Source of the DNA: Paludibacteraceae bacterium
GTDB taxonomy: Bacteria; Bacteroidota; Bacteroidia; Bacteroidales; Paludibacteraceae
Assembly (NCBI GenBank): GCA_947445425.1
Contig: CANFFA010000111.1
Coordinates: forward strand, 1-7,233
Length of the DNA: 7,233 nucleotides
Reading direction: 5' to 3'
The notes beneath the pieces were generated by a model. The model did no database searches, was not told the DNA's origin, and saw only the letters and a list, made by a program, of their open reading frames with translations. Below are positions 1 through 6,318 of this stretch, piece after piece (within the stretch, counting starts at the first letter, position 1; each line of letters starts with the position of its first letter). Position numbers and translations under genes: made by a program.

Positions 1-871
1 CAGGGAACATTTGTTGAATTTGTAAAGGCATTAAACCTGCAAAAATCGTATTCCGAGCATACTGAGTTGCAGTAGGTAATATTCCACAATACAGCTCTTC
101 TTCGTTAAATTGATAAAACTCTCCTAGCATTTCACGAATGACTTTCCATTGATCATACCTGAAATTATCCACTAATACGAAGAATACTTTTTCGCCTTTA
201 TCCAATAAAGGAAATACCTTCGTTTTAAAGAGGTCTGGACTCATCAAAGGTTTTTTATCTCCTTTATCAAACCACTCCTGGTAGTTGTTTTTGATGAATT
301 TTGTGAAGGTAACATTGGCTTCTGTCTTTTGGGTCTGAAGCATCTCGTCCATACCACTATCAGTTTCAGATAGTTCTATTTCCCAATATACCAGCTTTTT
401 GTATACGTCAATCCAATCCTCATAAGTTGAAGCATCATTGATTTGCATGCCAATGTTTCTAAATTCTGATTGGTAGGAGTGGGCGGTCTGTTCTGTAATA
501 ATCTCCTTTTTGTGAATGTTCTTTTTTAAAGTCAATAGTATTTGACTTGGATTGACAGGCTTGGTTAAATAGTCTGCAATTTTACGACCGATGGCCATAT
601 TCATAATATTTTCTTCTTCGCTCTTGGTAATCATCACCATAGGGACGTCAGGGTCAATATCTTTAATCAATGCCAAGGTTTCCAATCCACTTAGACCAGG
701 CATGTTTTCATCTAAGAAAATGATATCAAAAGTTTCGTTTTGACAGATGTCCACTGCATCTTTACCATTGGTCACAGCGGTTACTTCGTATCCTTTTTCT
801 TCTAAAAATAGTATGTATGGGGTCAATAAATCCATTTCGTCATCGGCCCAAAGTATGCGATCTTTTCTCAT
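1..871 (-). CDS. porX: PorX-type response regulator with PglZ domain, 3' end cut by window edge
   Basis: The reading frame opens at ATG (869-871) and stays open to the left edge, giving 290 codons; the C-terminal part is missing. Residues 1 to about 120 form a receiver domain: acidic pair D10/D11, phospho-acceptor D54 in IFLDENMPG, T82 and K104 in LTKP. After a helical linker, a PglZ (alkaline-phosphatase superfamily) domain begins near residue 225, with VDNFRYDQ (D235) as the likely first metal-binding segment and PTAT at 266-269, where T269 aligns with the nucleophilic threonine of ENPP-like enzymes. This Rec-PglZ architecture is that of PorX, the cytoplasmic regulator that works with the kinase PorY and controls T9SS genes; its PglZ domain has been reported to cleave oligonucleotides. 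The gene lies 89 nt downstream of sprE/porW and may share its transcript. The leader just before ATG is A/T-rich without a Shine-Dalgarno sequence. Family assignment is strong; the symbol rests on recognised sequence features and context. Confidence 0.9.
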   Translation of the reverse strand, partial: MRKDRILWADDEMDLLTPYILFLEEKGYEVTAVTNGKDAVDICQNETFDIIFLDENMPGLSGLETLALIKDIDPDVPMVMITKSEEENIMNMAIGRKIADYLTKPVNPSQILLTLKKNIHKKEIITEQTAHSYQSEFRNIGMQINDASTYEDWIDVYKKLVYWEIELSETDSGMDEMLQTQKTEANVTFTKFIKNNYQEWFDKGDKKPLMSPDLFKTKVFPLLDKGEKVFFVLVDNFRYDQWKVIREMLGEFYQFNEEELYCGILPTATQYARNTIFAGLMPLQIQQMFP

Positions 872-878
872 GTTTTAA

Positions 879-933
879 TAATGTGCTAATTAATTAGTTA
901 ATGTGCCAATCTGCTAATGTGCCAATGATTGGC
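879..933. repeat. Three short direct repeats plus a small palindrome between sprE and porX
   Basis: Three 12-nt units read TAATGTGCTAAT (879-890), TAATGTGCCAAT (899-910) and TAATGTGCCAAT (915-926). The last two are identical, and starts are spaced 20 and 16 nt apart. The third unit runs into a perfect inverted repeat GCCAAT-G-ATTGGC (921-933). The cluster fills most of the 89-nt gap and ends about 8 nt before the porX start codon, so it would lie in the porX leader. Short AATGTGC repeats of this kind seem, from memory, to recur between genes of Bacteroidota. They may be a dispersed repeat rather than a porX-specific operator. Confidence 0.65.
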
Positions 934-960
934 GTATTAAAGGCATTGTTGTTCAAAACT

Positions 961-3708
961 TCAATTCTTGATTGGTTCCTTATTTTTCTTCTGTGATGGT
1001 CGACTTGGTTTTCCGTTGATTTGCTCTTTTATCTGAAAGGTTAAGTAGTCTTCCAAGTTAAAGGGTCCCTTTATTAATCCGTAATTTTCTTCTGAAATAA
1101 CAACTTTTTGAATCTGATATTTAAAGAAGAGTTGTTTTACCGTCTCATCTGATGTTACAGAATTTTCATACCATTTTGCTTCTTCATAGGATTCCAAACC
1201 AGTAATTGATAAGGTAGATAAACTATCTAATTTGCTGATAGCCATATCATAATTTTTAATCAAAAAGTGTGAAAAATTATAAGATGCTATGTTGAATTGT
1301 AATTTATACATATTGGGGTCTTTGCTAAGACTAATCAATAACAATCTATGTTTCAATTGTCTATCAGAAGAAAAGCGTTTCCCAACAGCTTCAGTGTTTT
1401 CAGTTTTTGTAAGTTCTTGTCTTTTAGCGATTAGACTTCCACTTGAACTTCCATTTTTAGCTTCCATACCTTGTTTCATTAAGGCGAGAATGTCTTTTGC
1501 CCTAGCACTCACATCACTTTCAGGATAGGTTTTTACCAATTCATTTAAGGTGACTTTGAATTTTTCTGGAGACTCTTTTTTCCCAACACTCAATGCATTT
1601 ATAAATAGAATTTTGGGCATAATGGTTGAAAGTGGGTAGTTCTTTTTAAAGTAATCCGTATGCTTGAATACTGTCTCATAATCACTTTTGTTGTAAGCAT
1701 CATAAGCCAGTTTGTATATCGAATCCTGTTCTTTGTACATACGGGCTACTCCATCTGCATAATCGGGTTGTGAAAGAATTTTAGAGTATTTAGAATTAGG
1801 GAATTCATTGATAAGTTTCGTTCTGTAAACAGCTGCTTCCGTATTCCGCTCATGCATAATTTCCAACATATATAGCTGGTAATAAGCGTCCGGAACTCTT
1901 TTTTCATCGCCAAACCTTTTCAGAAATTCTTCAAATGCAGTTATCGCTTGCGGGTAATCATTAATTTTATCTTTGTAAATCAATCCCATTTGGTACAATG
2001 CATTTGCAATTTCCGAATTTGATTTCTTGATTTTTCCTGGCGAATTTGGAATTTGTCTCAAATAAAACTTAGGACTTTTGATATCTGAAATTACTTCTTT
2101 TTGGGTAGTATCAGTTGTATCTTTACTTATTTTTTGCTCCTTTTTCTCATCTGCAAATAGTGCTGCAGCCTTGTTCGTTCTACGCCAATTGTCCTCTAAT
2201 GTACGTTGTCCCCATTTTTTTTCAAACTCTACTTGACCTGTTTGCATTAAATCCGGATTGTAAAAGTACCAATTACCTGCACCTCCAGATTGATCTCTCA
2301 TGTTTGACATATTCGGTAAATCATCATTCGAAGCGGCACTTTCAGCTGACTGTTTGGCTTTAAGAGCAGCTGATTTTTCATCTGCTTTGAGCTTTTCTAT
2401 CAGTTTATTTACCACCTCCAATTGCTTACTTTCAGGCAAAGCAGCCAAAACTTGGAGGCTGTCCTGCAAAGTGACAATGTTTGCTTGCACAACTAAATCG
2501 CCAAGCATGTCGGCTAGTTTTGTAACTCTGTAATAATCTGCGTATTCTTTTGAAATGATTTTAGATGCACCCATATAGCAAGGTTGCGCTAAAATGTAAT
2601 TTTTCTTGCTATAATAAACATCACCTAGTTTGATGTATGTCAATGCTTTATCAATAGCATTTCTTTTGCTTTTTTCTATCGAAAGTTTATAGTTGGAAAT
2701 GGCTTCAGTGGTATCGTTATTAACAAGGTAAGTATTTCCAATGGCAAAATAGAGCTGGTCCAAGTAGTTTTTGTTATTCGGATTGACCAACATCTTTCGT
2801 AGGATTTTCCTTGTAGTGGCAACATTCCCAATGTTTAGTTGTGCCATGCTAATGTGGGCGTTGAAATCCATTTCGTAGGGAGGATTCGCGTCAATGACCT
2901 TTTGATAGCAATTGTAAGCTCCTTTGTTGTCGTTATTTTGTTGATAAAGTTGAGCTAAAATATAGGTAAAACGAATTTTTGTGTACTTATCAGTCTCCTT
3001 TGATAGTGCTAATTCTAAAAATGGAATGGCCTCTTTAAATAGATGCTTTTTGAGTAATAAATCTGCATTGACAGCGGCAAATAGACCAGTATTCTCACGT
3101 TTTAGATGGTCTTGTTCTAATTTGGAAAGTACTTGTTCGGCTTCATAAATCCACCCCATTTCTGCATACGATCGAACTATCCAAAGCTGACATTGCGCCA
3201 CCATATCTTTGTCCGTACTATAATGCCTGCCAATATAAGAAAAGGTACTAGAGGCACCTAAAAAATCGCCCTTGTGAAATTCAGCTTTTGCTAATAGTAA
3301 CCAAGCATTTTTAAGCGCAGGATTAAACTCTTCTTGATTGTAAAATAGTTGGTATTTTGGTAGATTGGCTCGTTTCTCGTCCTTAACGGGCTTAGCTTTT
3401 ATGGAGTGTAATTTGATAGATTTACGGCATTTTTCTATCGTTCTATCCATATTTGACAAGGCAGCGGAGGCGTTGGAGTGCTTGCTGATAGGATACATTG
3501 GAATGACAGTTGAAAAATCTTCCTTGTTCGCTTTTTCAATGTTTTGAATGCCTTCGTCATAGCTAAGTTGACCATTGAAAAAAACATTAAAACGTGTAGT
3601 GACATCCTGGTACGTCCTTGAAGTCCACGTGTTTTTTTTTGTTGAACAAGCGCTGATCAGTAAGATCAACAGCAGATTGAAAATGATATGTAGGGCGTTT
3701 TTCTTCAA
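961..3708 (-). CDS. sprE: SprE/PorW-like TPR lipoprotein of the type IX secretion system
   Basis: This 915-residue protein has a lipoprotein signal: MKKN, a hydrophobic core (residues 5-19) and lipobox ISAC with C21 as the lipidation site. The start of the mature protein, with SRTYQDVTTRFNVFFNG (30-46) and DFSTVIPMYP (64-73), matches the conserved N-terminus of SprE/PorW. Helical TPR-like repeats cover roughly 130-400 and 560-745. Between them are a charged Ala/Lys-rich stretch (440-460) and the conserved segment GNWYFYNP (478-485) followed by WGQRTLEDNWR (499-509). The C-terminus is a basic, low-complexity tail. SprE/PorW is an envelope lipoprotein required for T9SS secretion and gliding, thought to link outer-membrane and inner-membrane parts of the machine. 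The start is TTG (3706-3708): an in-frame TAG lies eight codons upstream with no ATG between, and the first internal Met is residue 71, beyond the signal. No terminator is visible before porX. Confidence 0.88.
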   Translation of the reverse strand: MKKNALHIIFNLLLILLISACSTKKNTWTSRTYQDVTTRFNVFFNGQLSYDEGIQNIEKANKEDFSTVIPMYPISKHSNASAALSNMDRTIEKCRKSIKLHSIKAKPVKDEKRANLPKYQLFYNQEEFNPALKNAWLLLAKAEFHKGDFLGASSTFSYIGRHYSTDKDMVAQCQLWIVRSYAEMGWIYEAEQVLSKLEQDHLKRENTGLFAAVNADLLLKKHLFKEAIPFLELALSKETDKYTKIRFTYILAQLYQQNNDNKGAYNCYQKVIDANPPYEMDFNAHISMAQLNIGNVATTRKILRKMLVNPNNKNYLDQLYFAIGNTYLVNNDTTEAISNYKLSIEKSKRNAIDKALTYIKLGDVYYSKKNYILAQPCYMGASKIISKEYADYYRVTKLADMLGDLVVQANIVTLQDSLQVLAALPESKQLEVVNKLIEKLKADEKSAALKAKQSAESAASNDDLPNMSNMRDQSGGAGNWYFYNPDLMQTGQVEFEKKWGQRTLEDNWRRTNKAAALFADEKKEQKISKDTTDTTQKEVISDIKSPKFYLRQIPNSPGKIKKSNSEIANALYQMGLIYKDKINDYPQAITAFEEFLKRFGDEKRVPDAYYQLYMLEIMHERNTEAAVYRTKLINEFPNSKYSKILSQPDYADGVARMYKEQDSIYKLAYDAYNKSDYETVFKHTDYFKKNYPLSTIMPKILFINALSVGKKESPEKFKVTLNELVKTYPESDVSARAKDILALMKQGMEAKNGSSSGSLIAKRQELTKTENTEAVGKRFSSDRQLKHRLLLISLSKDPNMYKLQFNIASYNFSHFLIKNYDMAISKLDSLSTLSITGLESYEEAKWYENSVTSDETVKQLFFKYQIQKVVISEENYGLIKGPFNLEDYLTFQIKEQINGKPSRPSQKKNKEPIKN

Positions 3709-3923
3709 CTTAATGTAATTTGAACTTTTCTAAATAAAGTGACTTTTGAATTAATAGCGTTTGGACAATTAGGATAAAATATTCATTTAGTTGTTCTCTG
3801 AAATTTAAACTCCAAAAAGTCAATTCTATTGTGTATTAACAGACAAAAATACGAAAATTTAAGAATATGACATTTACTTTTGTTTGGAAATTACATTGTA
3901 TTAAGAAAATATAAAAGCGGTTG
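3709..3923. other. Intergenic region between the CPBP gene and sprE
   Basis: The 215 bases hold no supportable ORF and no intrinsic terminator for the CPBP gene. Apart from the -7-like octamer listed separately, only AT-rich sequence is seen. The 5' leader of sprE is presumably here. Confidence 0.6.
3844..3851 (-). promoter_or_regulatory. Candidate -7 promoter element upstream of sprE
   Basis: On the minus strand this octamer reads TATTTTTG, an exact match to the Bacteroidota -7 consensus TAnnTTTG. It would give sprE a leader of about 130 nt. No convincing TTG element sits 19-21 nt upstream, so the match could be chance in AT-rich DNA. No intrinsic terminator is visible after the CPBP gene, so read-through into sprE is also possible. 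Confidence 0.35.
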
Positions 3924-4802
3924 TTATGTGAGCGTTTTTATTCTGTTCGTATTAAAGAGTATACTTACTGTGATAAGTAGTATTGCAACTAAGCAGCTGA
4001 CCCATATTGTCTCACCCGTTCCAATTTTATCTACATCAAATGACTGATAACCATTGAATTTTAAGTAATAGAAAATAATAGCCATTGCATTATTTATAAA
4101 ATGCCCTATTATTGGCAGCCATAAACTTCCACTTTTTACCAATAGATAACCGAAAAATGCTCCAAGTAATAATCGAGGTAAAAAACCGTAGAATTGGAAA
4201 TGTATGGTGCTGAAAATAAATGCTGTAATCCAAATGGCTCTGTGTGTATTTTTTTTTGCAAAAAAGCTTTGTAAGGTCCCTCTAAAAAAAAGTTCTTCAC
4301 CCATTGCTGGAAGTAAAGCCATTAAAAATAGATTGTAAAATAATGCTTGTAGTCCATGTACTTGAACCATTTTCTCTGTTAAAGCTGCTGTTTCACTCTC
4401 TGCCATTCGCATCCAGACTTCTATATCATGAAAGGCCTGAGGCAGTATGAGTTGTTGGTTCCAAGCGGTCAGTAAATTGATTATCGGTATAATCAATATC
4501 ATAAATGCTGCCGCGAGGAGACTCTCTTTAACTGATATTTTTTTAGTTAGATAAAGTGATTCAATTGGTTTTTCGTAAAACAAATAGGCCAATAGGAAAG
4601 GTGGTAAGATGAACAACCCAAATGATTGTAACAGTTGCAGCAACTTCAAATTATCTATGCTTTCACTGTTTCCATCGGTACATATTTTCCACAGTATTAC
4701 GCTACACAGCGTTGTAACACAAGTGATGCCCAAGAGTACTACTAGTTTTGAAGTGCTATTGTTTTGTTTTAGTATTCCTTTTATCTTCAACATAGTTAAC
4801 AT
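3924..4802 (-). CDS. CPBP-family intramembrane glutamic endopeptidase
   Basis: This 292-residue, very hydrophobic protein has about eight predicted membrane segments, near residues 19-40, 54-76, 94-114, 151-167, 187-202, 206-224, 227-248 and 264-284. It carries the CPBP/CAAX-protease (ABI, Rce1-like) motifs in order: GEELFFRG with E169, E170 and R174 (EExxxR), FSTIH with H201 (FxxxH), and GHFINN with H234 and N238 (HxxxN). In this family the glutamates and histidines activate water for cleavage of a peptide bond within or near the membrane. Bacterial members act in bacteriocin self-immunity or envelope protein processing, but most have no known substrate, and nothing here identifies one. The gene starts 10 nt past the T-tract of the terminator that closes the RRM gene; a second Met (M4, ATG at 4791-4793) would widen that spacing to 19 nt. 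It precedes sprE by 215 nt on the same strand. Confidence 0.9.
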   Translation of the reverse strand: MLTMLKIKGILKQNNSTSKLVVLLGITCVTTLCSVILWKICTDGNSESIDNLKLLQLLQSFGLFILPPFLLAYLFYEKPIESLYLTKKISVKESLLAAAFMILIIPIINLLTAWNQQLILPQAFHDIEVWMRMAESETAALTEKMVQVHGLQALFYNLFLMALLPAMGEELFFRGTLQSFFAKKNTHRAIWITAFIFSTIHFQFYGFLPRLLLGAFFGYLLVKSGSLWLPIIGHFINNAMAIIFYYLKFNGYQSFDVDKIGTGETIWVSCLVAILLITVSILFNTNRIKTLT

Positions 4803-4812
4803 TGTTATTTAC

Positions 4813-4848
4813 AAAAAAAACTTCTGCCATCTTTCGATAACAGAAGTT
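4813..4848 (-). terminator. Intrinsic terminator of the RRM protein gene
   Basis: Read on the minus strand, AACTTCTG (4848-4841) pairs perfectly with CAGAAGTT (4826-4819), an 8-bp stem. An inner 3-bp stem (GAT/ATC, 4838-4836 with 4831-4829) with a 4-nt loop extends it. A run of T directly follows (4820-4813, eight T, two of them within the stem). It begins 24 nt after the RRM stop codon and ends 10 nt before the CPBP start codon. Confidence 0.85.
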
Positions 4849-4872
4849 CTTGTGTGTCTTAAAAACGAAGTC

Positions 4873-5118
4873 TTAAGCTCTTGGTCTAGCTTCTTTAACT
4901 ACCATAGAACGACCATCAAATTCAGCGCCGTTTAATTCTTCGATAACTTTTGCAGCAGCAGCATCATCAGCCATTTCAACAAATGCAAATCCTTTAGATT
5001 TACCTGTTTCACGATCTTTGATAATTTTGCAAGATTCTACTTGGCCATACTCTTCAATAACCCCTTGAAGGTCATTTTCGCGAACTTTGTAACTTAAGTT
5101 ACCTACGTAAATGTTCAT
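4873..5118 (-). CDS. Small RRM-domain RNA-binding protein
   Basis: The 81-residue product is essentially one RNA recognition motif. RNP2 is IYVGNL (residues 3-8) and RNP1 is KGFAFVEM (42-49), with the aromatic RNA-contacting residues Y4, F44 and F46 all present. The beta-alpha-beta order fits a complete RRM_1 fold, ending in a short basic tail (EARPRA). Stand-alone RRM proteins of 80-100 residues are common in Bacteroidota and Cyanobacteria (Rbp family), where they bind single-stranded RNA and affect mRNA or sRNA function, in cyanobacteria often in response to cold. No glycine-rich tail is present. The ATG (5116-5118) is the only sensible start because RNP2 begins two residues later. It is preceded by a 38-nt A/T-only tract with no Shine-Dalgarno sequence and closed by a strong intrinsic terminator. 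With its own promoter candidate it looks monocistronic. The RNA targets cannot be read from the sequence. Confidence 0.93.
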   Translation of the reverse strand: MNIYVGNLSYKVRENDLQGVIEEYGQVESCKIIKDRETGKSKGFAFVEMADDAAAAKVIEELNGAEFDGRSMVVKEARPRA

Positions 5119-5182
5119 AAAAATAAAAATAAAAAAATAAATAAAATAAAATTTAAGAATAGTATTTGTCGAGGATCAATAA

Positions 5183-5246
5183 ACACTTTCCGAGAAAAGG
5201 AGAGTAGGAAAATATAGCCGTGCGAAAAGTGTAACTATTCTTTTCG
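5183..5246 (-). promoter_or_regulatory. Structured 5' leader of the RRM gene with two mutually exclusive stems
   Basis: In transcript sense, CGAAAAG (5246-5240) can pair perfectly with CTTTTCG (5229-5223), a 7-bp stem with a 10-nt loop. The same central strand, read as ACACTTTTCG (5232-5223), can instead pair with CGGAAAGTGT (5192-5183) over 10 bp with one U-G wobble and a 30-nt loop. Both cannot form at once. The arrangement suggests a switchable leader; the regulatory role is inference. Confidence 0.4.
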
Positions 5247-5250
5247 AGTA

Positions 5251-5281
5251 CAAAGAAAGTCAATAAATTCCGATTACACAA
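5251..5281 (-). promoter_or_regulatory. Candidate promoter of the RRM gene
   Basis: On the minus strand TTG (5281-5279) is followed after 20 nt by TTTCTTTG (5258-5251). This is one mismatch from the Bacteroidota -7 element TAnnTTTG, with the expected spacing to a -33 TTG. Transcription would start near 5246-5243, at the first strand of the leader stem, giving a 5' UTR of about 125 nt. The match is motif-based only. Confidence 0.4.
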
Positions 5282-5299
5282 CATAAGGTGTCAAAATTG

Positions 5300-5325
5300 T
5301 TGGAATTAAGAGAATTAAGCTCCAA
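5300..5325 (-). terminator. Possible weak terminator after the propeller-like gene
   Basis: Five bases past the stop codon, TTGGA (5325-5321) can pair with TCCAA (5304-5300). An inner TTAA/TTAA pairing around a 5-nt loop adds four base pairs. Only a short AATTTT follows, so termination would be weak and the call is tentative. Confidence 0.25.
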
Positions 5326-5330
5326 ATCCT

Positions 5331-6299
5331 TTACTGTTTGAGTTGGATGATGTGTAATTGTTGTGGATTAGAAAAATAGGGTGGTCTACTGAATTGTTCA
5401 TTAGAAAGAAAGAACTTTTTTCCGTCTGTGGAAGTAATTCCTTCTACTTGATGAAAGGAGAGTGCTAGACTCATTTTTCGTTTGTTGCCAGAATAGAATT
5501 CGTTCCCTCTAAAGTCGTATAACAAATACATAAAAGTCTGAAAAAACTTAGTATAACCACAAAGTGCAATCATCTTTTTTGATTCTATATAAACTGCACC
5601 TGTTACCAAGCCTTTTACTTCTAAACTTCCATTATAATGGGCTTGATATTTTCCTGGTATTTTAGGAAGTGCATAAAGACTAGTCTTTCCACTGCTCCAT
5701 TGCTTTGTAAAAAGATAAATGCTGTCGCGTAGGACTACAAATGCTTCACAATCAAATTCAGTTTGATTTCCTTTTTGTGGAGATAAACTCAATTGATTAG
5801 AATAGGAAAACTGAATGCTATCAACTTGTGGGTCTTTGGCCAATAATGATTTTTTTGACACCCTTAATATATTAAGATCCGTCCTACATCCACAAGCATT
5901 GTTCCCAAAATCGCCTACATAAAGAAAGTCTTTATCTTGAGATATCTCTTCCCAATCATGATTTATAGTAGCTTTGAGATGATAGCTGTTCAACACTTTA
6001 CCTGTGAGGGTATCCATTGCAAAAATAGAATTATCATTTCCACCATCGTTTTGAGTCCAAAGTTGATGATTCCAAAGCAAGAGCCCTGAAGTTTCAGGTA
6101 TAAGTTTTGGTAATTCTAACGTTGAAATGGGCTTGACAATGGTATCCGAATAGAGACAGCTTCCATCATTATAAAGTGCGGTGCGGCTGAAGTTGCTGGC
6201 TTTGGGGTCGTTGCACCCTGTAGTCTGAGCAATGGTTTGTGCCATTGTGCCTTGCTGGAAGAATATTGAAAGTAATGCTAGAATATAAATTGATCTCAT
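5331..6299 (-). CDS. Exported protein of unknown function, probably beta-propeller, with an N-terminal GCxD...DGSC motif
   Basis: No named family is recognised. From ATG at 6299 the product has 322 residues and begins with a clean signal peptide (MRSIYILALLSIFFQQGTMAQ). A longer start at 6335 adds 12 residues and overlaps upp by 17 nt; I prefer the shorter one because its n-region is typical, but the choice is uncertain. Residues 28-50 (GCNDPKASNF then NDGSCLY, C29 and C48) match a cysteine-bounded motif common in secreted Bacteroidota proteins. The rest looks like repeated beta-strand blades, with ETSGLLLWNHQLWTQNDGG (69-87), HDWEEIS (114-120), YVGDFGNN (127-134), FDCEAFVV (182-189) and VEGITS (285-290); the conserved acidic residues suggest metal or ligand binding. 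It ends without a recognisable T9SS sorting domain, so the mature protein is probably periplasmic or otherwise exported. It starts 19 nt after the upp stop, so co-transcription is likely. Confidence 0.75.
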   Translation of the reverse strand: MRSIYILALLSIFFQQGTMAQTIAQTTGCNDPKASNFSRTALYNDGSCLYSDTIVKPISTLELPKLIPETSGLLLWNHQLWTQNDGGNDNSIFAMDTLTGKVLNSYHLKATINHDWEEISQDKDFLYVGDFGNNACGCRTDLNILRVSKKSLLAKDPQVDSIQFSYSNQLSLSPQKGNQTEFDCEAFVVLRDSIYLFTKQWSSGKTSLYALPKIPGKYQAHYNGSLEVKGLVTGAVYIESKKMIALCGYTKFFQTFMYLLYDFRGNEFYSGNKRKMSLALSFHQVEGITSTDGKKFFLSNEQFSRPPYFSNPQQLHIIQLKQ

Positions 6300-6318
6300 T
6301 TGTCGAATGCTTATTGAT

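Noticed and set aside
879..933. CRISPR-like array in front of porX
   Set aside because: The repeats are only 12 nt with 4-8-nt gaps and three copies, with no spacers of CRISPR size and no cas genes.
2215..2222. Eight-base homopolymer in the middle of sprE
   Set aside because: It simply encodes Glu-Lys-Lys with AAA codons in the conserved FEKKWG segment.
1289..3547. Several plus-strand open frames of 60-82 codons inside sprE
   Set aside because: They are antisense shadows of a continuous 915-codon gene with conserved SprE motifs; none has a recognisable product.
3736..3746. Small palindrome AAAGT-G-ACTTT in the sprE leader
   Set aside because: Only five base pairs with a single central base in AT-rich DNA; expected by chance and not linked to other signals.
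4609..4935. 108-codon open frame on the plus strand
   Set aside because: It lies antisense across the CPBP gene, the terminator and the RRM gene, all of which have strong family motifs. Its product shows no recognisable domain.
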